Below, one piece after another: positions 27,280 to 36,475 of a stretch of 64,000 nucleotides of DNA. The notes beneath the pieces are model-generated. The model searched no databases, was not told the DNA's origin, and saw nothing but the letters and a program-made list of their open reading frames with translations. Source of the stretch: Caulobacter zeae (lineage in GTDB: Bacteria; Pseudomonadota; Alphaproteobacteria; Caulobacterales; Caulobacteraceae); the NCBI RefSeq assembly GCF_002858925.1, contig NZ_PJRS01000022.1, forward strand, positions 124,001 to 188,000. The letters run 5' to 3'. Position numbers and translations under genes: made by a program. Each line of letters opens with the position of its first letter. The stretch's first letter is position 1.

Positions 27280-28317
27280 TCAGGCGCCGACGAAGTGCTC
27301 GAGGATGTGGAAATGGTCCTCGAAGAACTGCTCCTCCATCAGCAGCGCCTCGCTGATCGGGATCCAGCGGGCCTGCTCGGCGTCGTCGGATCCCTTCACG
27401 CGCGGCAGCGGGCCGGCGGGGAAGTCGAAATGGAAGGCGTGGGTGATGGTGCGCCCGCGCAGCGAGCGATCGGGATGGTCGAACACCCGGCTGGCCTTGA
27501 TCGAGCCGCGCAGCACGGCCGGCGGGATCTTGGCGCGGGTCTCTTCCTGCAGTTCGCGGATCGCCGCCTCCTGCACGGTCTCGCCCTGGTTCACGAAACC
27601 GCCCGGCAGCGCCCACAGCCCCCTGCCCGGCTCGGCGCGGCGGCGCACCAGCAGCACGTGGCCGGAATGGACGACCACCGCGTCGGCGGTGACGAAGGTC
27701 GGGGCATAGGGCGCGGCCGCCCACGACTGGCGATAGGTCTTGATGAAGGCGTGCTCGCGGGCCAGCTGGGCGTAGGCGGGCGAACCGTCGCGGAAGGCGC
27801 CCAGCATCTCGAACACCGGCGTAGGCACATTGGCCTCGACCAGGCGCAAGGCCCCGGGCTCGCCGGTGAACAGCCAGTCGCGCAGTTCGGTGGCCGACAG
27901 CACCTCGGCGTGCTGAACGTCGACCAGCTCCCACTGCGGAAAGGCGGCCAGGTAGGCGGCGGTGGCGTCGTCCTTGTTGCGGCCGATCAGGCCAATGGTT
28001 GCGCCCTCGCCCGCGCCGTCCCGAGCCACGGCCTCGGCGACGAGGCGCTGCACGTCGCCGACCCACAGCGTCTCGCCATAGAGGCGGTCGCGCAGCGGCT
28101 CGACGATCAGCCGGGCGGCGTCCTCGCCGGCGGCGGCGCGGATCATCACCGCGCGCTCGGCGGCGTTGAAGGGGTTGCGGATGGTGCGAGGCTGGCCGGC
28201 GCTGCCGGTCAGGACGATGACCTTCTGCGCCAGGCGCAGGGCATGCCGCAACACGGCGGCGTGGCCGTTGTGGAACGGCTGGAAACGTCCGATCAGGACG
28301 AGATAGTCGAAGCGCAT
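27280..28317 (-). CDS. nadM: Bifunctional NMN adenylyltransferase / Nudix hydrolase
   Basis: A 345-residue fusion. Residues 1-185 form an archaeal-type NMN adenylyltransferase: GRFQPFHNGH at 10-19 binds ATP, and SATELRD is the second nucleotide motif. Residues about 200-345 form a Nudix domain (GGFVNQGETVQEAAIRELQE continuing EETR). Similar NadM-Nudix fusions make NAD from NMN and hydrolyse ADP-ribose. With nadV downstream this completes NAD synthesis from nicotinamide. A promoter with an overlapping palindrome lies just upstream. Confidence 0.93.
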   Translation of the reverse strand: MRFDYLVLIGRFQPFHNGHAAVLRHALRLAQKVIVLTGSAGQPRTIRNPFNAAERAVMIRAAAGEDAARLIVEPLRDRLYGETLWVGDVQRLVAEAVARDGAGEGATIGLIGRNKDDATAAYLAAFPQWELVDVQHAEVLSATELRDWLFTGEPGALRLVEANVPTPVFEMLGAFRDGSPAYAQLAREHAFIKTYRQSWAAAPYAPTFVTADAVVVHSGHVLLVRRRAEPGRGLWALPGGFVNQGETVQEAAIRELQEETRAKIPPAVLRGSIKASRVFDHPDRSLRGRTITHAFHFDFPAGPLPRVKGSDDAEQARWIPISEALLMEEQFFEDHFHILEHFVGA

Positions 28318-28366
28318 GAGACTCCCTCACGCCGATGTCAGCCGCCGGTCTATCCAGCGACTGGAC

Positions 28367-28398
28367 TTATGCTATCTTTGAGCAAAAGGGAGTGTCAA
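28367..28398 (-). promoter_or_regulatory. nadM-nadV promoter with overlapping palindromic operator candidate
   Basis: On the minus strand TTGACA (28393-28398) and TAGCAT (28369-28374) are 18 bases apart, about 50 bases before the nadM ATG. Between and overlapping them lies TTATGCT-N7-AGCAAAA (28367-28387), an imperfect palindrome matching at 6 of 7 arm positions, placed where a repressor would block RNA polymerase. NAD salvage operons are often controlled by NrtR or NadR-type repressors. The regulator here is not identified. Confidence 0.5.
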
Positions 28399-28425
28399 CC
28401 GGCGGTCCTGGAAAATCGCGCGCCC

Positions 28426-28917
28426 CTACGGAGCGACAGCGACCACCACCTGGTCGGGATTGCCCGGCGCGGCGCTGAGGGAGACGACGCCGGCCACCGC
28501 CTTGAGCACGAACCGGCCGTCGGCCTGGCGAGACAGGACCGTCGTTTGGATCTCGCTGCCACCGGCGAAGGCCGCGATCCGCGGCTTGTCGCCCTGCCAG
28601 CCGGCGAAGCGATATTCCAATTGGAGCTCGGCGGGGATCTCGACCGGTCGCAGCTCGAAGACCGGCGCATGGGTATAGTCGAAAGTGCCTGACGCCGGGC
28701 TGAACTGGGTCCAGAGCCAGGGGTTCATGCGGGTCGGCGCGCTGGCCGCCACGCCGGTGTCGCTACGCAGCAGGCAGATGCTGTCACGCTTGCCGCCGAC
28801 CACCTTGGGCAGGAAGCACCACAGCTCCGACGGCTCGCCCACGCCACGCTGGCTGAAGGAGTGGAAGGTCCCGGCATAGTATCCAGGCGCGCCCTTCGGC
28901 GCCTGGACGCCCGGCAC
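28426..28917 (-). CDS. Unknown extracytoplasmic-looking domain; C-terminal part of a probable frameshifted gene
   Basis: A 163-residue frame opened by a GTG at 28917 with no good ribosome binding site. It has solid protein character (PGYYAGTFHSFSQRGVGE, ELWCFLPKVVGGKRDSICLL, NPWLWTQFSPASGTFDY). The upstream frame (28784-29113) supplies an N-terminal membrane anchor and then turns into shadow-like text where this frame begins. This frame is closed by TAG at 28960-28962. The simplest reading is one membrane-anchored protein broken by a single-base shift between 28920 and 28960. No family is recognised. Confidence 0.55.
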   Translation of the reverse strand: MPGVQAPKGAPGYYAGTFHSFSQRGVGEPSELWCFLPKVVGGKRDSICLLRSDTGVAASAPTRMNPWLWTQFSPASGTFDYTHAPVFELRPVEIPAELQLEYRFAGWQGDKPRIAAFAGGSEIQTTVLSRQADGRFVLKAVAGVVSLSAAPGNPDQVVVAVAP

Positions 28918-29113
28918 CGTGATGCTGAAAGAGGAGCAGCATGAGCCAGCCCACCAAGCCTATCAGGCCGACCGGATCGACCCAGACGACCAGCGCGGCG
29001 ACCGCGACGAAGACGAGGGTTATCGCCAATTGCAGCGACACCTTGAAGCGTGACGCCTTTATGGTTCGAGGCTTAAGGCGCGTGTCCACGCCGACATCCA
29101 CTGGTTTGGCCAT
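28784..29113 (-). CDS. Membrane-anchor N-terminal part of a probable frameshifted gene
   Basis: 109 residues begin with a soluble basic part (MAKPVDVGVDTRLKPRTIKA) and two closely spaced hydrophobic segments (LQLAITLVFVAVAALVVW, VGLIGLVGWLMLLLF). From about residue 63 (QHHGAGRPGAEGR onward) the text is Gly/Arg-rich and overlaps the better-looking frame at 28426-28917. The real protein is probably the anchor joined to that domain. Confidence 0.5.
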   Translation of the reverse strand: MAKPVDVGVDTRLKPRTIKASRFKVSLQLAITLVFVAVAALVVWVDPVGLIGLVGWLMLLLFQHHGAGRPGAEGRAWILCRDLPLLQPAWRGRAVGAVVLPAQGGRRQA

Positions 29114-29217
29114 GTTCGCTCCCGCCCGACCCGTCGTATCCTCGCCAAGCCATCGTCGGCGAACAACGCGCGCCCCCCTGGCCGAGCATCACGTGGTGGT
29201 GGACTTGGGGCGGTGCC

Positions 29218-30267
29218 TCAAAACCCGTAAAGCGCCGCGTACTCGGCATCCTTGGCGGCGATCTGGCGGGCGCAGTCGACCATCACCTTGGCCTGTTTCC
29301 AGGTGGCGTCGTCCTGCATCTTGCCGTCGATCATCGCCACGCCCGAACCGTCGGGCATGGCCTCCAGGATCCTCTTCGCGAAGGCCACCTCGGCGGGATC
29401 GGGACTGAACACCTGCTTGGCGATGGCGATCTGGCTGGGGTGCAGGCTCCAGGCCCCCGCGCAGCCCATCAGGAAGGCGTTGCGGAACTGCTGCTCGCAG
29501 GCGACCGGATCGTCGATGGCCCCGAACGGACCGTAGAACGGCTTGATGCCGTGGGCCGCGCAGGCGTCGACCATCTTGGCGAAGGTGTAGTGCCAGAGGT
29601 CCTGCTGGACGGAGGCGCGGGCCGAACCGTCCGCATGCGGATCTTCAATCACGCGATAGCCCGGATGGCCGCCTCCAACCCGCGTGGTCTTCATCGCCCG
29701 GCTGGCCGCCAGGTCGGCCGGTCCCAGCGAAATCCCCTGCATGCGCGGACTGGCGCCGGCGATCTGCTCGACGTTCATCACACCCTCGGCCGTCTCCAGG
29801 ATGGCGTGCAGCAGGATCGGCCGGGTCACCCCGTGCTTGGCCTCCAGCGAGGCCAGCAGCTGGTCGATATAGAAGATGTCCCAGGGCCCCTCGACCTTGG
29901 GCACCATGATCACGTCGATCCTGTCGCCGGCCTTCTCGACCAGGGTCGCCACCTCGTCCAGGTGCCAGGGCGAGTTTAGGCAGTTGATCCGCACCCACAG
30001 CCCCACGCCCAGGGCCTTGAAATCGACCTCGCGCGACAGGGCGATGGTCCCGGCCAGGGCCGCGCCCTTGGCGTCGGCGGGGATGGCGTCTTCCAGATTG
30101 GCCAGGATCACGTCGACGGTCGGGGCGATCTCGCCGACCTTGGCCCGCACCTTGTCCAGGTGCGGCGGCACGAAGTGGATCATCCGCTCGACGCGGGCGG
30201 GCAGCTCGCGCCACGGCGCCGGGGCGCCGATGGCCAGGGGTTTGAAGAAGCCTCGGGCGGTCTTCAT
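29218..30267 (-). CDS. HpcH/HpaI aldolase-family CoA-ester lyase (CitE/malyl-CoA lyase-like)
   Basis: A 349-residue TIM-barrel lyase. Motifs: [27 protein letters not shown] (acidic metal and substrate region), [15 protein letters not shown] (Arg of the active site), [27 protein letters not shown] (metal-binding Glu) and [13 protein letters not shown]. This matches the CitE/malyl-CoA/citramalyl-CoA lyase group, but substrate specificity cannot be read. The length exceeds minimal CitE proteins (about 290 residues) and is close to malyl-CoA lyases. Confidence 0.82.
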   Translation of the reverse strand: MKTARGFFKPLAIGAPAPWRELPARVERMIHFVPPHLDKVRAKVGEIAPTVDVILANLEDAIPADAKGAALAGTIALSREVDFKALGVGLWVRINCLNSPWHLDEVATLVEKAGDRIDVIMVPKVEGPWDIFYIDQLLASLEAKHGVTRPILLHAILETAEGVMNVEQIAGASPRMQGISLGPADLAASRAMKTTRVGGGHPGYRVIEDPHADGSARASVQQDLWHYTFAKMVDACAAHGIKPFYGPFGAIDDPVACEQQFRNAFLMGCAGAWSLHPSQIAIAKQVFSPDPAEVAFAKRILEAMPDGSGVAMIDGKMQDDATWKQAKVMVDCARQIAAKDAEYAALYGF

Positions 30268-30341
30268 GCGCGTGTTCCCTAGGTGCTTATTTCGCAGTTG
30301 CGAGAAGACTGCGGCGCGCGCGCGAGGGGGTCAAGGGTCGC

Positions 30342-30602
30342 TCAGCGCTCGCCGCCGAGCCGGTCCAGCATCGCGGCCCTCCCCTCGGCCGCGGCGATCT
30401 CGGCCGAGGCATAGATCCCCTCCGGCGCCAGGCTATGCCATCCCTCGACGATGACCTCGCCGTCGTGTTCGGACACGTAGTGATACTGCTCGGCCCACGC
30501 GAAGAGGCCGTCGTCGCGCAACAACACGACGACCCGGCGGCGGGGATGCAGGGCCGACGGGATCTCGACCTCTTCCAATGTTTCAACTGTCTGCATCGTC
30601 AT
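30342..30602 (-). CDS. Small protein coupled to the MscS channel gene
   Basis: An 86-residue acidic soluble protein (MQTVETLEEVEIPSALHPR, FAWAEQYHYVSEHDGEVIVE, GWHSLAPEGIYASAE). Its ATG overlaps the stop of the upstream MscS gene (ATGA), so it is translated in the same operon. No family is recognised. It could be an accessory of the channel, or the pairing could be incidental. Confidence 0.6.
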   Translation of the reverse strand: MTMQTVETLEEVEIPSALHPRRRVVVLLRDDGLFAWAEQYHYVSEHDGEVIVEGWHSLAPEGIYASAEIAAAEGRAAMLDRLGGER

Positions 30603-31624
30603 CCTGCACCCTGCCCCGGCCTCGGCGGCGGCGCCTCGTCGGGATCCTCGCGGCCCAGTTCGTCGGCGGCGTCGTTCTGCGAGACGTGGGTGGCCGCCTT
30701 GCCCCTGGCCTTGCGGGCCGCGCGCGGCTCCAGCCGCAGGGCGGCGCGGGCGTCCTCGCCCTCTTCGCCGAACAGCCCCCGCAGGCGCACGTCGCGCTGC
30801 GGATAGGGGATCTCGATCCCGGCCTCGCGCAAGGCGTCGTCGATGGCCCAGGTATAGGCCGCGAAGATCGCCGCCGGACGGCGCACGGCCTCGACCGTCG
30901 GCCAGACGATCAGCTCGAACTTCAGCGCGTGCTCGCCATAGCCGACCAGCCACACCTGGGTGCGGCGCACGGCGTCGTCGGCGCTGGTGAAGGGCACGCT
31001 GCGGGCGGCCTTGAGCACCGCCTCGCGCACCAGTTCCTTGTCGACCCCGAAGGCGGTGACGAACGGCACCCGAATGCGCCGCGTGGTGTTGCGCAGGGTC
31101 CAGTTGACCACCTGGTCGTTGACCAGCACCGAGTTGGGCACGATCACGTCGGTGGCGTCGTTGGTGCGGATGCGCGTGGCGCGCGGCCCGATCTCGTGCA
31201 CCACCCCGCGCGCGCCGTTCGACAGCTCCACGAAGTCGCCCACCGCGATCAGCCGCTCGAACACCAGGCTGACGCCCGAGGCGAAGTCCTTGATCACCCC
31301 TTGCAGGCCAAGGCCGACGCCCACGCCGACGGCGCCGGCGAACACCGTCAGCGAGGTCAGGTCGATGCCCATGGTCGACAGGCCGGCCAACAGGCCGACC
31401 AGCACCAGGCCGTAGGTGGTCAGCTTCTCGACCACATACAGCGAAGGCCCGCTGTCGGCCGCCCGCGCCCGCAGCCGCCGAAGCCCCGCCGCCGCCAGCC
31501 GCGCGGCCAGCAAAGCGGCGATGACGATGACGATCCCGGCCCCGAGCCCGCCCACCGTGATCGCCGACTTGCCGAGCTTGACCAGCTCGAGGGCGTCCAG
31601 GCGCTGCAGGGGATTGTCGGTCAT
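30599..31624 (-). CDS. MscS-family small-conductance mechanosensitive channel
   Basis: A 341-residue inner-membrane channel that opens under hypo-osmotic tension. Three N-terminal membrane segments precede the pore helix GAVGVGVGLGLQGVIKDFASG, typical of MscS TM3. The cytoplasmic beta domain follows (VGDFVELSNGARGVVHEIGPR, ATRIRTNDATDVIVPNS, VVNWTLRN). The C-terminal tail is charged and rich in Ala/Lys. No large periplasmic domain is present, so it is of the compact YggB type. Confidence 0.88.
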   Translation of the reverse strand: MTDNPLQRLDALELVKLGKSAITVGGLGAGIVIVIAALLAARLAAAGLRRLRARAADSGPSLYVVEKLTTYGLVLVGLLAGLSTMGIDLTSLTVFAGAVGVGVGLGLQGVIKDFASGVSLVFERLIAVGDFVELSNGARGVVHEIGPRATRIRTNDATDVIVPNSVLVNDQVVNWTLRNTTRRIRVPFVTAFGVDKELVREAVLKAARSVPFTSADDAVRRTQVWLVGYGEHALKFELIVWPTVEAVRRPAAIFAAYTWAIDDALREAGIEIPYPQRDVRLRGLFGEEGEDARAALRLEPRAARKARGKAATHVSQNDAADELGREDPDEAPPPRPGQGAG

Positions 31625-31677
31625 GAGGTGGAGTTTGAGCGCGAGCCGGCGACGGGTTCAAGACCCGCCGCCGCAGA

Positions 31678-31776
31678 CCCCCTCAGTCGCTCCGCGACAC
31701 CTCCCCCAGAGGGGGGAGCATCTGCATTGGTAGATCCTCCCCCTCTGGGGGAGGTGGCCCAGAGGGCCGGAGGGGG
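31678..31776. repeat. Intergenic CTCCCCC/GGGGGAG repeat, copy C
   Basis: CCCTCAGTCGCTCCGCGACA, then CTCCCCCAGAGGGGGGAGCATCTG, then CCTCCCCCTCTGGGGGAGG and a GGCCCAGAGGGCC hairpin. The first 45 bases match the reverse complement of the right end of copy B with few differences. It lies between the MscS start and the aldo/keto reductase stop. Confidence 0.75.
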
Positions 31777-31790
31777 CCGGCGCCAACCAG

Positions 31791-33796
<2,006 letters not shown>

Positions 33797-33799
33797 GCG

Positions 33800-34807
33800 A
33801 TGGACTGGTTCGAACGCCTTGTCGGTTTCGCCGAAGGCGACTACGCCACCACTCAGGCGCGGCTGCGGATAGTGGACGGACGCCTGGGCTCCGACGCCGT
33901 CGACGCGACCTGGAACATCGGAACCCTGGAACTCCCGTCCCTGGCCGAACTGCGCAAGCGTGCAGGCGGCGTGTCGGCGCCCGGGCGACTTTCAGTGCGG
34001 ATCGTGCGCGGCGACGCCCGCGCCCTGCACAATCGCGCCGACAACGCCGACGCCCTGTTCCAGGTCGCCTCGCAGTTCAACCTACTGGAGATGGTCGACC
34101 CCGGCGTCAGCCCCGAGGACGGCGTCGCCCGCTACGCCTGGGACCCGACCCAGGGCCCTGCCTGCGCCATCGCCGTCGGCGCGGCCACGGTCTATCGCAA
34201 CTATCTTGCGCCGGTCGGCGGCCGGATCGGCCAGACCCGGGATCGCCAGTTCGACGGCCTGGCCGAGCTTGGAGCACGGCTTGCGGATCTGACTGGACGC
34301 CCGCTCGACGCGCTGTGGAGCATGCGCAATGGCTACGCCTTGTGCGCCGACAGCGGCCTGGGGGCGATCGCCGCCGTCCTCGACTATCTCGAAGCCGACC
34401 AGATCGACGCCCTGCGCGGCCTGCTGCGCATCGGCCTGGTCTGGGACGCCGAAGTCACCGATACCCCCGAAAGGCCGGGACAGACGGTCTGCCAGGCCTT
34501 CTGCTCGGCCCTACCCGTCAGCTATGCGCCGGTGACCAAGACCCTCGCCGCGCCCTTCGCCGGCCTGATCCTGGAAGCGGCCTACGAGGCGACGCTGCTG
34601 GCGGGCCTGCTCAACGCCGCGCGGGGCCGTCGCGTGATCTATCTCACGCGCCTGGGCGGCGGCGCCTTCGGCAATGCGACCGCCTGGATCGACGCCGCCA
34701 TGGTTCGCGCGCTCGACGCCGTTCGCGACCAGGCGCTGGACGTGCGGATCGTCAGCTACGCTGCGCCCGACGAGGCCTTGCTGGACCTCGCCGCCCGCTA
34801 CGCCTGA
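33800..34807 (+). CDS. Unknown protein with weak macrodomain-like motifs
   Basis: 335 residues, soluble, no signal. I do not recognise a named family. Visible highlights: WNIGTLELPSLAELR, NRADNADALFQVASQFNLLE (residues about 73-92), DPTQGPACAIAVGAATVYRN, WSMRNGYALCADSGL, and near the C-terminus RRVIYLTRLGGGAFGNATAW (about 275-295). The last resembles the Gly-rich phosphate loop of macrodomains, and the QVASQFNLLEM segment could correspond to the ADP-ribose contact helix. ADP-ribose binding or hydrolysis is a tentative inference. It follows the LysR gene by three bases, so co-transcription is likely. Confidence 0.7.
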   Translation: MDWFERLVGFAEGDYATTQARLRIVDGRLGSDAVDATWNIGTLELPSLAELRKRAGGVSAPGRLSVRIVRGDARALHNRADNADALFQVASQFNLLEMVDPGVSPEDGVARYAWDPTQGPACAIAVGAATVYRNYLAPVGGRIGQTRDRQFDGLAELGARLADLTGRPLDALWSMRNGYALCADSGLGAIAAVLDYLEADQIDALRGLLRIGLVWDAEVTDTPERPGQTVCQAFCSALPVSYAPVTKTLAAPFAGLILEAAYEATLLAGLLNAARGRRVIYLTRLGGGAFGNATAWIDAAMVRALDAVRDQALDVRIVSYAAPDEALLDLAARYA

Positions 34808-34906
34808 AGCCGCCCCCAAATTTCTCCTCGACCCTGTCGGCATCGCGGGCGTTCCTTCGTCCTCGGGAAGACGCGGCCGCCGAGGCCGCGCAGGAGGAGC
34901 AACGCC

Positions 34907-35392
34907 ATGCCGAAGATCTCGCCGTTCCTGTGGTTCGATACCCAGGCCCTGGAGGCCGCCGAGTTCTACGTCTCGATCTTTCCCAACTCGAGGATCGTGT
35001 CGGTGAACCGCTATCCCGAAGACGTGCCGCCGCCGGCCGGACCCGGCGGCTCGGTGTCGACGGTCTATTTCGAGCTCGACGGCCAGCCGCACGTGGCGCT
35101 GAACGGCGGGCCGCACTTCAAGTTCACCGAGGCGATCTCGCTGTCGATCGACTGCGACGGCCAGGCGCAGGTCGACCACTACTGGGACGGCCTGCTGGCC
35201 GGCGGCGGCCAGCCCTCGCAGTGCGGCTGGCTGAAGGACCGCTACGGCCTGTCCTGGCAGGTCACCCCGCGCCAGCTGATCGAGCTGACCACCGGCCCCG
35301 ACAAGGCCGTCGCAGGCCGGGTGTTCGCCGCGATGATGACCATGAGCAAGATCGACGTGCCGACGCTGGAGAAGGCCGCGCGCGGCGAGTGA
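34907..35392 (+). CDS. VOC-superfamily protein (PhnB/3-demethylubiquinone methyltransferase-like)
   Basis: 161 residues forming a glyoxalase/bleomycin-resistance fold. MPKISPFLWFDTQALEAAEF then YVSIFPNSRI is the signature of the PhnB group, and DRYGLSWQVTP is the second-half signature. Proteins of this group are often annotated as 3-demethylubiquinone-9 methyltransferases, but the sequence shows only the VOC fold. A GGAGGAGCAACGCC site precedes the ATG. Confidence 0.85.
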   Translation: MPKISPFLWFDTQALEAAEFYVSIFPNSRIVSVNRYPEDVPPPAGPGGSVSTVYFELDGQPHVALNGGPHFKFTEAISLSIDCDGQAQVDHYWDGLLAGGGQPSQCGWLKDRYGLSWQVTPRQLIELTTGPDKAVAGRVFAAMMTMSKIDVPTLEKAARGE

Positions 35393-35481
35393 CGCGGCCC
35401 TCCCCTCCGCCGCCATCCCGGCCCCGACGCGCGGAAACCGGGAAGGCGACGGAGGGAGCGCCACCCGCCAAACAATGTTCC

Positions 35482-35510
35482 TTGACTCAAACTCTACATA
35501 TATCGCTAAT
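35482..35510 (+). promoter_or_regulatory. Candidate promoter giving a near-leaderless PadR transcript
   Basis: TTGACT (35482-35487) and GCTAAT (35505-35510) are 17 bases apart in a strikingly AT-rich patch. The -10 lies six bases before the ATG, so transcription would start at or next to the start codon. No ribosome binding site precedes the ATG. Leaderless messages are common in Caulobacter. Confidence 0.4.
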
Positions 35511-35516
35511 GACGAC

Positions 35517-35828
35517 ATGACCCGCGCACCCAACATCTCGCGACAGACGGTCGGCGTGCTGGCCGCCCTGCTGGCCCAGCCTCAGGCCTGGCGCTACGGC
35601 TACGACCTGTCCAAGGAGACGGGCCTGAAGTCGGGCACCCTCTATCCGCTGCTGATGCGGCTGTCGGACCAGGGCTATCTCGAGGCCGAGTGGCGCCAGC
35701 CCCTTCAGCCCGGGCGGCCCGCGCGGCACGCCTATCGCCTGACCGGCGCCGGCGTCGCCCTGGCCCGCCAGCGCGCCGAGCCGACGCCGGGCGCAGCGCC
35801 GCTCCAGCCCTCGACGGTGCGCCCATGA
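35517..35828 (+). CDS. PadR-family transcriptional regulator
   Basis: 103 residues comprising just the PadR winged helix: VGVLAALLAQPQAWRYGYDL, then ETGLKSGTLYPLLMRLSDQGY, then RPARHAYRLTGAGVALA. The C-terminal dimerisation helix is minimal. The ATG at 35517 is chosen because the domain begins there. It overlaps the next gene (ATGA), a common arrangement in which a PadR protein controls the adjacent membrane-protein gene and itself. Confidence 0.88.
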   Translation: MTRAPNISRQTVGVLAALLAQPQAWRYGYDLSKETGLKSGTLYPLLMRLSDQGYLEAEWRQPLQPGRPARHAYRLTGAGVALARQRAEPTPGAAPLQPSTVRP

Positions 35829-36475
35829 GCCTCGCCGAGCGCCTGCTCGACCACGCCGCCGCCGTCCTGCCGGCCGCCCAGCGCGACTGGGCCGCCGGCA
35901 TGAAGGCCGAACTGTCCGCCATCGACGCCCCGGGCGAGGCCGTGGTCTTCGCCGCCGGCTGTGTGCTGGCCGCCTATCGCCGCAGGATCGATCCGATGCG
36001 CATCGCCCTGGTTTCGGCCCGCCTGTTCGTGGCCGCCCTGGCCATGCTGGCCGCCGCCTTCCACGTGCTCCCGACCAGCTACTGGCTGCTCGTCCTGGCC
36101 GACCTGAAACTCAGCGGGATGGAAGGATGGGCCGGCCGGCTGGGGATGTTCCGCGGCGCCTCCGCCGAGCAGGCGATCGACGGCCTGCTGCAGTTCCAAC
36201 CGTGGAACATCATGCTGACGCTCATCATGGGCTTCAGCTTCGCGGCCGCGGCCTGGTTCGTGGTCAAGGGACGGATGCGCGGCCTGTTCGTCGCCGTCCT
36301 GGTCGGCGCCCTGGCCCAAGCGGCCAGAAGCGCCCTGCTGATGGCGTTCTGGCCCGCCCCCTCGCATCTGGGCTTCGCCTGGCTGAACATCATCGCCTTC
36401 GGCCTGTTGCTGGTCGCGGGGCTCGTCTTCTTCGGCCTGGACCGCTGGACCCGGCCGAAACCGGCGGCGGCCTAA
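35825..36475 (+). CDS. Membrane protein co-translated with PadR
   Basis: 216 residues. A cytoplasmic helical N-terminus (SLAERLLDHAAAVLPAAQRD, MKAELSAIDAPGEA) resembles the short helical domain often found in PadR-partner proteins. About four membrane segments follow (for example LVSARLFVAALAMLAAAFHV, IMLTLIMGFSFAAAAWFVV and IIAFGLLLVAGLVFFGL). Function is unknown. Its stop overlaps the stop of the converging hybrid kinase gene. Confidence 0.75.
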   Translation: MSLAERLLDHAAAVLPAAQRDWAAGMKAELSAIDAPGEAVVFAAGCVLAAYRRRIDPMRIALVSARLFVAALAMLAAAFHVLPTSYWLLVLADLKLSGMEGWAGRLGMFRGASAEQAIDGLLQFQPWNIMLTLIMGFSFAAAAWFVVKGRMRGLFVAVLVGALAQAARSALLMAFWPAPSHLGFAWLNIIAFGLLLVAGLVFFGLDRWTRPKPAAA

